This document shows positions 12,543 through 25,000 of a DNA stretch of 64,000 nucleotides, piece after piece; within the stretch, counting starts at the first letter, position 1; every line of letters starts with the position of its first letter. Source of the stretch: Linnemannia hyalina (Eukaryota > Mortierellomycota > Mortierellomycetes > Mortierellales > Mortierellaceae); assembly GCA_019671135.1 (NCBI GenBank), contig JAHRHY010000028.1, forward strand, positions 186,001-250,000. Reading direction: 5' to 3'. The translations under genes were made by a program, and so were the position numbers. The notes beneath the pieces were generated by a model that saw only the letters and a program-made list of their open reading frames with translations, was not told the DNA's origin and searched no databases.

Positions 12543-13035
12543 ACACTCGATCTCAAGTCAAGACTACCCGCTGAACTTAAGAATACCAATAAGCGGAGGA
12601 AAAGAAACTAACAAGGATTCCCCTAATAACGGCGAATGGAGCGGGATGAGCTCAAATTCAAAGTCTGGCTGGTTCATTAGTCTGAATTGTAGTTCATAAA
12701 AGCGTTTCCGCTGACAGCCCGGGTATACGTCCTTTGCAATAGGGTATCATAGAGGGTGAGAATCCCATCTTTGACTCAGTGCATGCTACTATGTTATATG
12801 TCTTTAAAGAGTCGGGGGAGCTGTGGGCGTTTCAGACCGCAAGGCTGGCGTTTGCTTCATCTTTATTGTAAGTGATGCATTTTTTCATTTGCTGGTCAAC
12901 ATCAGTTTGCTTTGCTGGACAACCCACCCCCTCAAGGAAAGGTGGCAGCTTAGACTGTGTTATAGCTCTGGGGCGGTACAGTGAAGTGTACTGAGGTTTC
13001 GCAGTGTGTGCTCTCAGGCAAGGGTGACTGGGTGC
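12543..13035 (+). pseudogene. Degraded, internally deleted 28S rRNA fragment
   Basis: The plus strand matches the 5' end of fungal large-subunit rRNA. ACCCGCTGAACTTAAG is followed by AATAAGCGGAGGAAAAGAAA, AACAAGGATTCCCCTAATAA and GCGGGATGAGCTCAAATTCA, then the D1 region up to TTTAAAGAGTCGGG (about 12820). From about 12890 the text resembles D2: GTCAACATCAGTTTGCTTTG, AAGGTGGCAGCTTAGACTGT and GTTATAGCTCTGGGG. The roughly 250 bases expected between these blocks are missing. Scattered substitutions sit at normally invariant sites (for example AAGAATACCAATAAG for AAGCATATCAATAAG). No 5.8S or ITS precedes it. This is therefore a dispersed, non-functional rDNA fragment, not an rRNA gene. Confidence 0.85.
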
Positions 13036-13135
13036 TACGGGATCGTTCGGCGTACAATGCATGCATTTTGCGTCGTGTCTTTTTCATATTCGCTCGACTC
13101 GGCTCTTCCACACTTAGGATGTTGACATAATGATT

Positions 13136-14570
13136 TTAAACGATCCGATTTGAAACACAGAACAAGGAGCCCAATATATTTGCAAGTGTTTGGGTGGCAA
13201 GCCCATGCGTGCAATGAAAGTGGACGTTGGTGCGATCCGTAAGATGCTGTAATCGACCGATCTTGATATTTTTGGATTTGAGTAAGCGGCCTCTCCATGT
13301 GCAAAGGATATTAAAAAAAGCACATAAAAAATGTCCAAACCCCAAGGAATGCACTGTAGACTTCCATAGCTGATATATCTCTTCACAATCAGCAACAGAA
13401 CTAAGGGTGAGATAGCAACAGACAGCACAAGATTTTTTTAAAGTGTAATCTTTCCCCTGTATTTCACAGCAAAGATACAGTTGATAGTACAAGTGCCTTA
13501 GATGATCACATACAAGAACTACTCCCCTGAATCTTGCAGCGAGGGCTACAGTCTACCCTTTGAGGGCAAAGAAAATAACAGAAAGCTTACACATACCTGG
13601 GAATAGTGGATTTATCAGTTATTATGCCAAATATCTCCAGCCACAGTTGTAGGCAATCGTTCTCTAAAGGAGGCGAGGATCCAAATGGAGGACGCTGAGC
13701 GAAGTGGTACCTATAGCAAAGAATCAATATCAGTATTCTGAAGTAGTATTTTTTAAACCGAAACAACACTCTTATCCCCATCCTCCCCACCTACAGCTTC
13801 TCCAATACTCGAAGGACCTTTTCCTTGGTGACCACGGCCTTTGTTAGGTTTTCATCTAGAGGATGGGACGACAATAATTGACCACGGTCAATGGCCAGTT
13901 TTCTGATGAGATACTCAAGGTCGTATTCCTCCAGTACCGCGCAATAGGCCCGTGCATACTTGAGAACATTCATGCTCTTAGAAGTAGGGTAGCGTAGTGC
14001 TGTCTGTCGCATCAGCAATCAGCCCATCCTCCTTCGCAAGCGTGAAGTGGTCCACGGCTCTTGGGGACATGGTTTTTAGCGAACAATATATAGCAACCTT
14101 AATGTGTTAGCAACATATGGTAAAAAAGTATTCTTATGGCGTAATCTCCATACCGTCCTTGCTTCAGATATATATACTGTGTGTCCTTGACGAGAGAGGT
14201 ATCTTTCTTATCCGGAATTTGCTGTTGGTACTCATCGAATAAATCAACAGCATGGTTGAACAACACTGTTGCTGTACGCGTCATATTTAGCGTGGACGAG
14301 GGAAAATATGTTTTTTGACCATTGACCTAAAGGCAACGAGTTAGAAGTTGCAAATCTCAGGTACACATCATTTTCGCTGTACATCCATTACACGGTTGCT
14401 AAATGAGTACATCTTTTAAACACATGTAAGTTGCTATTTTGGACTGTTGACCATGAACTTACATGTTTCGTCAACTATGATGTTTGTGATCTCCTGGGCC
14501 TTTCCGTTGTATTAGCAGCTGTTTCTCTCTTCTTTGAGCTCTGAGGTGACGCGGTAGAAGTAGGAGCTCG
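13136..14570 (-). pseudogene. Broken second copy of an unnamed tandem gene family
   Basis: Reading down the minus strand I find a Ser/Thr-rich linker (about 14570-14480), a block with LFNHAVDLFDEYQQQIPDKK (14099-14340), a block with YLIRKLAIDRGQLLSSHPLD and KEKVLRVLEKL (13791-14018), and RPPFGSSPPLENDCLQLWLE with IFGIITDKSTI (13600-13740). A weaker tail (FFNILCTWRGRLL) reaches 13136. The blocks lie in different frames. Some gaps look like introns (donor-like GTAAG at block ends), others need frameshifts. The blocks match, in the same order, those of the unit immediately upstream at 14940-16932, so this is a tandem paralogue. The function is unknown. Confidence 0.55.
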
Positions 14571-14939
14571 TTCAGACTCTATTATACATCGAAATAAAGC
14601 AAGACAAGCCATTAGTAATATAAAAGGTAATAAAGTGCTAAAGAAAATAGCTACCGCTTGCCTATCTTTGTATTCAGCTTCATTCCGTGCTGAAAGGTAA
14701 TATTAACGAAGAAAAGAACATCAACAAAAATCACGCAGGAGATAGGCCATAGTAAAAGGCTGACAGAGCTACCACTAGTAGTGTTACAAGGCAGAGATGA
14801 CGAAGTATGCTCACCCTTTTCTGATAAAAACTTGACGATAGCGACTTTCGACTGCATCTCTCCAACGTCATGCACGGTTTCGAACAGCACCATTAGAGAC
14901 GGAGTGTTCGATTAATGTTCACGTCGTATATGAATCGAT

Positions 14940-16932
14940 GTCAGATGTCAGTGTTTACTTACCTATCACATCGGCCATATACACAGACACGTCACCGGCG
15001 CCGTGTCTGCCGTGGGCTTCCTGCAACGCGTGGGCAAGGCGAATATTCTTGCGATTAAGGATCGCAATCTCCTTGTCCAAGGCGTCCCGGAGCTTGAACT
15101 CAACATTGGACAGCTCAATACTCTCAAATGCGAGAAGGAAGTCGACCTTCCGGTAAGCCTCTGAGATCTCGCCATAGCAGCTTGCTACCGACGAACGACC
15201 TTAGAAGCCTCCAATACTTTCTCACCACTATCAAAAATTGACGTGCTAGGTTAGATTCGCCTTTATACGGATGTTTAAAGAAAATGGTCTAAATCAACTC
15301 GTAACTTATGTCTGGATTGTAACTTTGTTGGTGAGAATCGAAAAGATGCGCACCCAGTAATGACGACAATCGTTTTCGGATGGTGTGACCTTGCCATATG
15401 GAGGACGGAAGATATGATCACGCCTATGTTGTTGATTTTGAGAGAAGTACAGTAGGTGGGCATCGAGTGCATATGACCACATATATGAAAACCAGAGTAG
15501 TATGATCCATCCTCTACTGAGCACCGTACACTTACATCTCGAGAAGGATGTGAAGAACTTGGTCTCGCAGCACGGCCGTCGGGGACAAGGAGGGACCATC
15601 AAGATAATCGCTAGCGAACTTTCCTCTATCTGTGATTAGCCTACGATGTAGGTACTCGGCCCCCTTCTCGTGCATGACAGGCAAGTACACGACAAGGATC
15701 GTGTTGCATGCGTGATCCTCAAAACCTGCTACCAGGCAGTGATCCTTAGCGGCACCGTGAACCCCTCCTCATCCGATTCTCCAAAAAAAACATATTCACA
15801 TGGCTCAACATCGTGTTCAAGACGCATGACATTGGACACCTAGCATGTGTATATATGCAAATAAACATAGGATAGAGTAGACATATGATTCTACTGCAGC
15901 AACCGCATAATAAACAAGCTTGCCTTACTGGGCGTCCTTCAGTATGAGAGTGTCTCGCGCGTCGATGAGATGGGCTGGGGTAAGTAGCTCTTCATCGCAT
16001 CAGCTGCGTGATCAAATAGCAGCTTATGAACAGGGACCATCTCTGCTGGCGCCACAGGGAATACAACCCTTGGCTCACCGTTGATCTACAGACGCAAGAG
16101 GTTACACGCACAACAAGTGTTAGCCGCTATACGTCTCGCCACTGGAGCCATATTGTCCCTTAAAATACTCCGAAGTACTTACAATTTGTTGGAGGACGAC
16201 CAGCAGGGAGTGCTACGGCTCCTCTATAGTGTAGCGCTTCTTGCGCGGAGAGTGGGAGCTTTTGGTGGCGGCTGGTGCTGTTGCTGCCGTGGTCGGTGTT
16301 TCAATCTGCGCGCTTGACATTTGATGGCTTTCATCCTCGTCTTCTGTTTGTCAAGAATAAGGTTTAATCATAGAAATTATATGAATTTTGCGCAAACGTG
16401 TAAAAGGTCTGTAGAGTCGAGTGGTGATCTTACCCGTGGATTCCTTTGCGGTCGTGACTCCTGAGATACTGCTTGTGCTCGTGGATAATGATGCATTGCT
16501 GAGGATAGAAGAGACTGCAGGGCGTGCTGTAGAATTACGCGGAGATAGGGCAGAGGACGATGTCGTGATAGGCGGAGGCACCAAGAAAGGGTTGCATGGC
16601 TCTATTTGCGGCGAGCACCCTCCAGCGATCTCGAGGTCCAACTCGTTCCCAGCGGCCATTTTCAAACTGATAAGTTCCATACTGTTGAGCATAGGTGTGC
16701 CGAGCTCCTTGTGGGCATTGACCCTGACCAGTTCGACCTTTTCCTTTCCTAAGTCACCCTCGTAGTACTTGTACAGCGCGTGTGCAAACATAGAGATGTC
16801 TCCTGGCAAGCGCTTGATATTTTGCAGGTCGGCAAGGTCATTTAAAAACGCAGTATCTGATTGTCCGCTACAAATCAAGTAGTCACCAAGGTCCGAGCGC
16901 GAGATATCGGACTTGAAGTATCCGTTGATCTA
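14940..16932 (-). pseudogene. Broken first copy of the same family, with PD-(D/E)XK-like motif
   Basis: Minus-strand blocks in order: GDYLICSGQSDTAFLNDLAD through LGTPMLNSMELISLKMAAGN (about 16920-16640), a Ser/Thr linker, MSSAQIETPTTAATAP (16317) interrupted by TAG after YTIEEP, INGEPRVVFPVAPAEMVPVH with LFDHAADA (about 16080-15990), ARDTLILKDAQ in a shifted frame, VEPCEYVFFGESDEEG, AEYLHRRLITDRGKFASDYL (about 15670), RPPYGKVTPSENDCRHYWV with IFSILTNKVTI (about 15400-15310), GEKVLEASKVVRR, and finally (15190-14955) a block with YRKVDFLLAFESIELSNVEF then K. D...E-x-K spacing in that last block recalls PD-(D/E)XK nuclease folds, but this is only a motif-level resemblance. In-frame stops and frame changes mark it as decayed. 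I recall similar large families in Mucoromycota but cannot name one with certainty. Confidence 0.55.
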
Positions 16933-17112
16933 CTCATGCTCGGGCAAAGTCTCGGTCTCCCCGTCGTACATTGGATGCAGGAATTGGACATTTCGCGTTG
17001 ATTGCGAATGGAGAAGTAGGAGTGGGAAGGTTGAATGGGGAGGGAGGAATAGTGAACGAGTAGAGATGTATGAAAGTGGTGATGAATGCAGAGAAGAGCG
17101 GTGGCTGGGCAA

Positions 17113-20100
17113 GGGAAAAACTGTCCTAACGATGACGAATGCAGAAATTAGATCACCGTAGTAACGTAACCCCTTCCTTAATTAACTCGGCCCATTCATC
17201 GCACATCTTTTCCTCACATTAACTTAATCTCTAGTCCATCACTCTCTTCTCTTACTTCGCGTTTTGATATCCTGTTCCCATAATGCAAACTAACAACTTT
17301 TGAATTGCTAACCAGCAGCAAGCAACATGTCGCATGCCTCATACCTTGTCTGGGTGCTGCGATTTTGTCATGATGGACTTAGTGGGGGTGTGATGAAGTT
17401 GCTTGAAGCCTATCGTTGTCACGCTGGGCAAATTGCAGGCGTTGTTTCGGCCGGTGTCAGGTAACTCCTATCCCCGTACTCTTCTGGGTTTGAAAGCAGG
17501 AAGAGATGTCCATCAGGTGCACTGGGCCAGCGGCAGGTGCACTCCAGGTGTAGTATCTGGGTCTGATCCTTCCAACTTCTAGCTCTTCCAACTTCTAGCT
17601 CTTCGTCAATACGCTTGCAATGCTGCTCAATAGCACGTATTTAATTTTTCTGTTCGCACCATTAGTTATATAGTCGACCAACATCTCAGCCTGATGCTCT
17701 TTTTGCAGGTATACACATGGTAAACGCAACATACCCAGCCATCCACCGCAGAGCAAGGCCTTATCTACTGTCCCCCTGTCACGTCAGCTTCCACCTTTAT
17801 GGTCACACTTGCAACCACATCGACGTTACAGTCTGGCAGTGAGGCTACGACCAAACTAGAGGAAGAACGTGTTGCCGCCGTCTCGGAGTCGCTTTGTTCA
17901 ATATCCAGTCCACCAGTCCAGCACGCAATCCGGTGCAGCTTCCGCAGTAACTTCAGCAGCGACGCAGCCATACGGACGCTTTCGTCTCCAGGGTTCCGCA
18001 AGTCAGTGGATGCCGAATCAGCTCATCGTCTTGCCAAGAGTCTTGAGCAACAGACAGCCGCAGTCGACCACCAATCAGTTTTTGAATATGGGCCTTTTTC
18101 CGTCTTTTTTTTTTGTATTATTATCCCTAGCATATTGCCACTGTTTCCTCTCCCTTTGATCATCCCTGCTGCTCCTGCACCTTCAGCTCCTTTTTCTTTC
18201 ACCATCAACTCTTTACCTTTTCGCCTCATATTTCACTTCCGCTTAACTTCCTTTACCTTCTCGACCATCTTTGGATTTATGAGTGGTAATCACCTGATTC
18301 TTAATGTAGCCCATGCAAAATCCCTTGTCACTTGCGACCGCGCTTCTTTAGCTTGGCAGATATACTTCTGAGCTCTGCCGGGCGAGGAGTGGCAGCGATA
18401 ATGGTGGTCTTCAGAAGGTCTTGCGTGGCATGTACTCCAATGGGCGCCATGGGATCTCTCTGTTTGATTCAATACCATTATGGATGACCTGTTGTTCGGA
18501 TGCTATTCTCAAAGTCTCTGTTCTTGACCTTTTTTCTGTCCTCTTTTATGTCTTCAGCAAAAGACGATCGGAAACCTATCTTCACCTTACGCTTTTAATA
18601 GCGGATATACACGCCCGGCACATCCATTCGAATCGTTAACCATGTTTGCATCACTAACTCACTTGCGATGGGCCCCGTGACAGAAGATCTGGCAAAGAAC
18701 ATATCACGTTTAGAATTTTTGTCCGCCACTTCGCCACTTCAACCTTACCCAACGATAGTCAGCTGCAACGTATAGAGGAAGTTTTGTCTTGGAAGAAAGT
18801 AGGCGTGAGCTCTTAGGGGTGGACGTGGATTTTTTTGCGTACTCAGTGGCAATATGGCAAGATACCTTATCTTCTCGTACACACATACACCGCCGTCGAT
18901 GGCGCTCAATTCCCTGCTCCGGCTGCTGCTGTTCCCGGCGATCTTGCTGCGCGCAGTAGTGACAGTCGGACAACTTTTCCAAGCACGACGAATCTTAGGA
19001 CCTAGGAAAGAGGGAGCGTGCAGAAAAACTGTAGGAAGTACCACGGCGGCTTGTGACGGTGGTGGCAATGGGGGTTGGCTCGCGTGTCTGCTGGTGGCGA
19101 TGACGCGTGGAGGACGATGATCAGCTATGGGTTCTCGACAGGGAAGCGTACTCGTGAGTCTGCTTGATCGACTCTTAGGTAGAGGTGAGAGATGCAGAGC
19201 CATACGGGTCAGGAGATGCGATTCCGTTAGGCTCTAGGGATGACGATTGAGGGTAGTGCCCAGTTGCGAGTGCAGAGGGGTCAGTGAGGCTGAGAGAGCC
19301 GGAATATCGCTGCTGGATAGGAGCGTTCTATGCGGGCGAATCACCAGGGGAGACTATATGAGGTTGGGATAGCTCAATGCTGTGAGTCTTCAGTGACTGT
19401 GCTGACTACTTCTGGTGGCTTTAGATGTGTTTCAGGTTCTGGCGGGATCCTGCTGACTTGAATGGCCCGAATCTCTGCATCCGAAGCTCCTTGCCCGACT
19501 GCGGCAAGCATTCGAATCGTCCGTTTTCCACTGGTCGACCCAAGGAATCGTTCTGTTGCTGCTGTTGCTATTGTGCTACTACAGTCCTGCGGCCCCGACC
19601 GAACATCACCTCTCCGAGCTCTCGGCCGGACCTCGGTTTCTTTTCCTCTTATGCCTTTACTGTAGCTCCAGCCTTGGCAATCTTGCGACGGACGCTTTCC
19701 AAGATGCTCATTATTCGAATAAATAGACAAAGAGGGTAGAGAGATTAAGCGATTACAGCACAGCTTGATGCATAATAGGAAGGACGCAACTAATATTAAA
19801 AAATAGAGTAGACTGTGCGCTTACTTAGCGACGCGATTCATGGGAGGGATGCCTTTTTCAAGACTCGGGGAGGATGTTCCTGTGCGGGTTGATCGGGAAT
19901 CTTGGTAGCCTCTGGCTCCATGCTAGTTTTTTGAGTACGCATCAATTTGGCCTTGAAGCGGGTGTTGTGCTGGTGGGTGGGTTGCTGTGGCTAGTGTGGT
20001 GTTGGTGTTGGTGAAGACATTGTCATTGCTGGGTGTTGTTTTGAGTGTATGATTTAACGGGGTGTAGAGAAGATCTTGTTATTCTCGCAGTAAACTAAAT

Positions 20101-21049
20101 GGAAGGTAAAGCGTGAAACAAGAAAGATAATATGAGTGTAGAGAGCACAACTGAGCGAAGAAGGAAGGAGAGGAGGAAGAGTGGATGGACTGGATGGGGA
20201 AACAAATAAAGTTAGTCGCAGAAATAATTGCGCCACCAATCGGTGCTTGTTAGTCCCCTTTATTATTTTTGTTAGTTTTTCTTCGCCTTCAGCAGCACTG
20301 CAACAGCAAAGTTTACAAGCACCAAAAGAGTAGGGAAAAAAGCTCGACGCTGTTTTTGACCATTATCAGTGATAACAGCGAGGTTGAGGAAGTGAGGGGG
20401 GGAAGGTGAGGTTGGGGATGTGAAGGAGGGAAGGTGAAGGAGGGAAGGTGAAGGAGGGAAGGTGAAGGAGGGAAGGTGAGGAGGAAGAGGAGAGAAAGAG
20501 ACAAACAGTAAACGGATAAGCCTGTGCACAAAAAGTGGAGAACAACAAAGAAGAACGTACGGTTGTACTATCTGTAGCCGAGGGGAAAGAGAGAAAGTGG
20601 ATAAGAGAAGGAAAAAGCAGGCAGGGGAGTAAGAATAACTAACAGATACACACGCAAAACAGGCGAATACAAAGAATAAAACAATGACAAACAAATAAAA
20701 GGCAGGGTTGTTATGTGCGTAGGTGTACAGAACACGACACACAAAGAACTTGACTGAGAACAAACAGACAGAAGCTCATGGTCTGAGCGTATGGAAGGTG
20801 AGCGTAGAGGTAGTACGGGCGAGCACAGCTGCTTCGTTCAAGTGAGTGTTGCAGGAGGAGGAGAGAGTGTTTGTGTGCAAGGGCAATAGGGTGTAAGAGG
20901 GATGGAGTGGGGTAGAGGAGTAGGGTTAGAAGGTTGTACGGTACTTGGTGCGACGGTGCGACAGCACTGAGGAAGAAAAGGGCAATGATTAGCTGTTTGT
21001 GATTGCTCTTGTGAGTCTTTGTTAAGAATGGAGGGGGGGGGAGTGCAGA
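17113..21049. other. About 4 kb with no convincing gene
   Basis: The only structured candidate is a possible two-exon small gene on the plus strand, 17327-17460 joined to 17709-17859. It has consensus GTAACT and TTTTTGCAG sites and a phase-correct join, giving 94 residues, but the product resembles nothing I know. A minus-strand stretch at 19440-19730 (from MSILESVRRKIAKAGATVKA) reads protein-like but has two in-frame stops and may be a relic. GAAGGTGAAGGAGG-type short tandem repeats lie at 20400-20480. I see no RNA gene. Confidence 0.4.
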
Positions 21050-21675
21050 AAGAGAGAGAGAGAGATATGCAGGAGTGGAATGCAATTAGCAGGGAGAGGA
21101 ATGAATGAGTGAGTGGAGGGGGAACTCTAACAGTTCGTGGCCATCTCTTCGCGCCGTAAAAAATACAATAATTTTCATTTCTGTCACGTGCACATTTTTC
21201 GCGACGACGGATAGACAGCACACACACTTCAATTTTTGTCGATACCCGAGCTCCTTCTCTTTCCTTCACCCCCTCCTCACCAGTGCAGAGTGTTAAACGT
21301 TTTTTCTCTATGTCACTCACAACGACACAAAAAGCACACTGACGATGCACACATACAAGGAGCACACAACACCACACTACAGCACAAAGCAACTTTCACA
21401 GCGGAACGAACACACCTCTGCTTACCTCTTTGTTGAACAGTCTGGTTCCCACGGTATGGAATACCCATTTTTCATCTTCCCTCCCTCCTTCCTACCTCTT
21501 TTTCTCGTAAACAGAAGAACACATGGAAAAGAGATAGAGACAACGGACTACAGTAGTGAAATAATATTACACTCACCCCTCCTTTTCGTTCCTTGTCACA
21601 TATTCCTCACTTCTCCCAACCCGTTTTTTTAGTTTATTTTTTCCCCTTCACCTTCCCTCATAGTTCCTCTTATTC

Positions 21676-21707
<32 letters not shown>

Positions 21708-21862
21708 GCTCCCTACATCTCGCGAGCCAGAACTCAGACGCGTCGAGAAAAAATAAGGGCGAAGCAAGGTGAACTGATCAAACCACGCCTGGCAAGGACC
21801 ATCACCCACCCAATTCCCACGCACATTTCCCACCAAACCTTCCCCCTCAAAAAAAAAATCGA

Positions 21863-21886
21863 CACACATACACACATACACACATA

Positions 21887-21967
<81 letters not shown>

Positions 21968-21976
21968 ACACACACA
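21863..21976. repeat. CA microsatellite
   Basis: About 110 bases of nearly pure CA with three TACACACA interruptions, just 3' of the minus-strand F-box/LRR-like gene. The corresponding tract in copy B (33963-34000) is shorter. Confidence 0.95.
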
Positions 21977-22050
21977 AGAATAATCCCTCATTTCTAATTT
22001 TATTCTACAAAACAAAAAAAAACCCCCCACCCACCAACCCACACCTACAC

Positions 22051-25000
22051 CTACGACAAAGGCAAAGATGCGGACCGCCGTTTAGGAACCTGGAACATCT
22101 TGCCCCCTAACCAAAAGCACTCCAACCGCGGCATCGTCGCAAGCTGATGCTCCACCAAGAACTGTAACGCCGTCAGTTTCCCCACCACATCGACTTGATA
22201 ATTCGAGCATGACAACAGGAATGAGGCTGCTTCTCGGCTCTTTCTTTCGTTCTCACTCCTCTGGTCCTGGCTCTGGTTTGAGGAGGGTGTGGGTGTGGAG
22301 ACGGATGGTGTTGATGCGGAGGAGGAGGTGGTGGTGGTGGTGTATGAGCAAGAAGAGGAAAGGGTACTGGTGGTGAGGGTTGGAGGGGAGAAATAGGAGT
22401 CTCCTGCCTTGGCACTCGCGGACGAAGAAACCGTCGAAGCCGTCGAAACGGCAGAGGCGGACGCCAAAGACAAAGGGGGATCTGTCATAGCGAACGCCTG
22501 TCCCAGAACCCTCTGCTGCTTCTCTTCCCGTCTCTGACTCTGCCCCACATCCTGCACCGATCCACTCAAAGACGTAGATTCTGTAGACGTAGTAGAAGGA
22601 GATTGATGGCCGAAGGATGCAGACCCGGTAGTCCAAGACGACAATGAAGACGAGGGAGACAGTGGAGCTGACGCAAGACTCGTCTCGTCTAACAGAGAAG
22701 GTTCCCACAGAGTGTCATGCACAGGCAGTGCGGTCGTCGACCCTTCAGACGAAGAAGACGACACCATCGTCCCTGGCATGGTCGATCCAGAAGAGGTAGG
22801 CGAGTGCGAATGAGGTAGGGACGGCAACTCTCCTACTCCCGACGAGACCTCACTCATCTCCACCTCATCCTCCACATCAACATCCACAGGCACAGAGGCC
22901 TGCGATCCAATGAACATACTCTTGACGAACATCTCCATAACGATCTCCTCATCCGCATCCATAGCGCCGGCACCGGACAACTCCTCCAACTCTAAACGCA
23001 GAACCTGGAGTCGAGAATGGCAAGACCAGTTCGGGAAGGAGGCAATAACGGATCGGAGGGGGATTGGGAGGTGACAGTCGGCGATGAGGAGGGATGGGCA
23101 AGACTCTAGGACCGAGAGGAGTGGGGGCGAGTCAGTGGTGACACTGGAAGGAGGGTTTGTTGGTCGTGTGTATGGTGTTTGTGCTGTGGGTGTGTGTGGT
23201 TGTTGGTGTTGCTGTTGTGTAGAAGGAGTAGGAGTAGGACCCTGACCGCCCGTTGGCCCTTGATCGCTACAACCCTGCTCCTGCTGTCGTTGTTGCTGCT
23301 GCTGCATATTCTCATGCCGGACTTGTGGAAATAAGTTAGCATCCAACTCAGAATAAGTGTTGTCCAGCGGAAGAACAACAAACGATTGCAACGAATCTCT
23401 ATGTGACTCCACCAGCGCCTGGATAACCTCCCTCTCGATCTCGCCACTACGACCGCGCAGCGACCACTCGACGTGGACCAACCGCGCAGGCATGGTATGC
23501 AACAAGGTAGGTAACTGTCCCACTGTCGCCAAGTCGGCCATGATCGAGGGTTCTGTCAGTACAAGACGAGTGATGTGAGGGCACTTGTCCTGCAGGATCT
23601 GTGACAGCTCCAGGAACAACGATGACCTCGACACCGACGACGAGTTGGATGCCGAAGAGAATGAGCGAGACGATATCCTGGACTTGATAGGCAAAGGCGT
23701 ATAAGGGGTAGGACGGCCGTACCCGAAAGAAGGAGAGGGTAGGAAGGAGAGCATGTCGAGATTGGGCAAGAACTCAAGTACCCCCAGGAGGACACAGGGT
23801 CCGCGGAGGATGAGTGAGCGGACCGCAGGGAACTGGAACACGAGCGACGGGTCTAGTGGTGTCATTATCTCCTCTTGATGGTGGTCATACTCGCTTGAAT
23901 TTTCACTCACAGGGTGGCGCAAGTGTTGTCGACGGGAGCGAGTACTTGTGCTGGCACTTGTACTTGTCCGAGGGTTAAATTGATGTTGCTGGTATCCATG
24001 TTGCTGTCTCCTCTGTCGCTGGGAAGAAGGGGCACCAACATTGGGGATGATATGTCTGTTAATGTCAATTTGAGGTTTGCGCTGATGGTGGGTCGAAGGA
24101 CGTGAAGGGATAATTGGAGGAGGGGGGGAGAGAGACAGATCGCCGTCGTCACTTTCGCTCGCCAAGAATAATGCTGTCGCTGCAACTACACCGGGGATAC
24201 CTACTCTTCCGCCTTGTACTCCTCCAGAATGTTGATGCTGTTTTACTTGTTGTTGATGTTGCTGTTGTGGGTGCCCTAGTCTATTCTCCTCCACCTGACC
24301 ATCATCAATAACAAGACCACTCATATCCAACCCTTCGTCTTCCTCATCGTCGCCATTGTCGTTGGAGCTAGTGGTGCTGGTATCCAGACCGCCTTCACTC
24401 TCACCACAGCTGCTGGTGAAACTGGGAGCACCAAGTGTCGTTTGTCTCCGGCGGTACACCCGATTCCCAAACGTAGGCGAAGAACCACTAGAAAGCGAAG
24501 GAGGGGAAGGAGAAGACGAAAGAAGGGAGGAAGATGATGGATGGACGTTCCTGAAGGACTGCGACGACAGCAGTGAACTCGACGATCGAGCTGAATCCAC
24601 TGCCGTTCCAGACGCCAAGGGAGAAAAGGAAGGAGAGGGATGGGCAGAGACGATCTCGAGGTCGAGGAGTTGAAGAGAAGGCATCAACCTCATCATCTTG
24701 ACCCACTCCTCGAGTACGAACGTGTACTGATACAACGACAGCTGTGTGAGGTGAACAGGCTGCTGGCTAAGGATCAGGTCCCGGCGAAGAGGGGGAGGAG
24801 GAGGAGGGGGAGGAGGAGGGGGGAAGAAGCCGGTCGGTGGTGGTGGTAGTGGTGGTGGTGGTAGAACTGTGGAAGACGATATCGACGAGGGTGAATGGCC
24901 ATGATTGTTGTAAATCGAGCTGGAGGTTGAGAGCGGCAACGTCTGTTGCTGTTGCTGCTGCTGCTGTTGTGCAATATTGTTGCGTTCGTTGGCAAGGAGG

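Noticed and set aside
16930..16932. TAG as a clear premature stop in the decayed family unit
   Set aside because: The same string TAGATCAACGG appears at a likely intron acceptor near 16080, so this TAG may be a splice site; the pseudogene call rests on the other stops and shifts.
21648..22042. Val-Cys repeat frames on the minus strand
   Set aside because: They are translations of the CA microsatellite, not genes.
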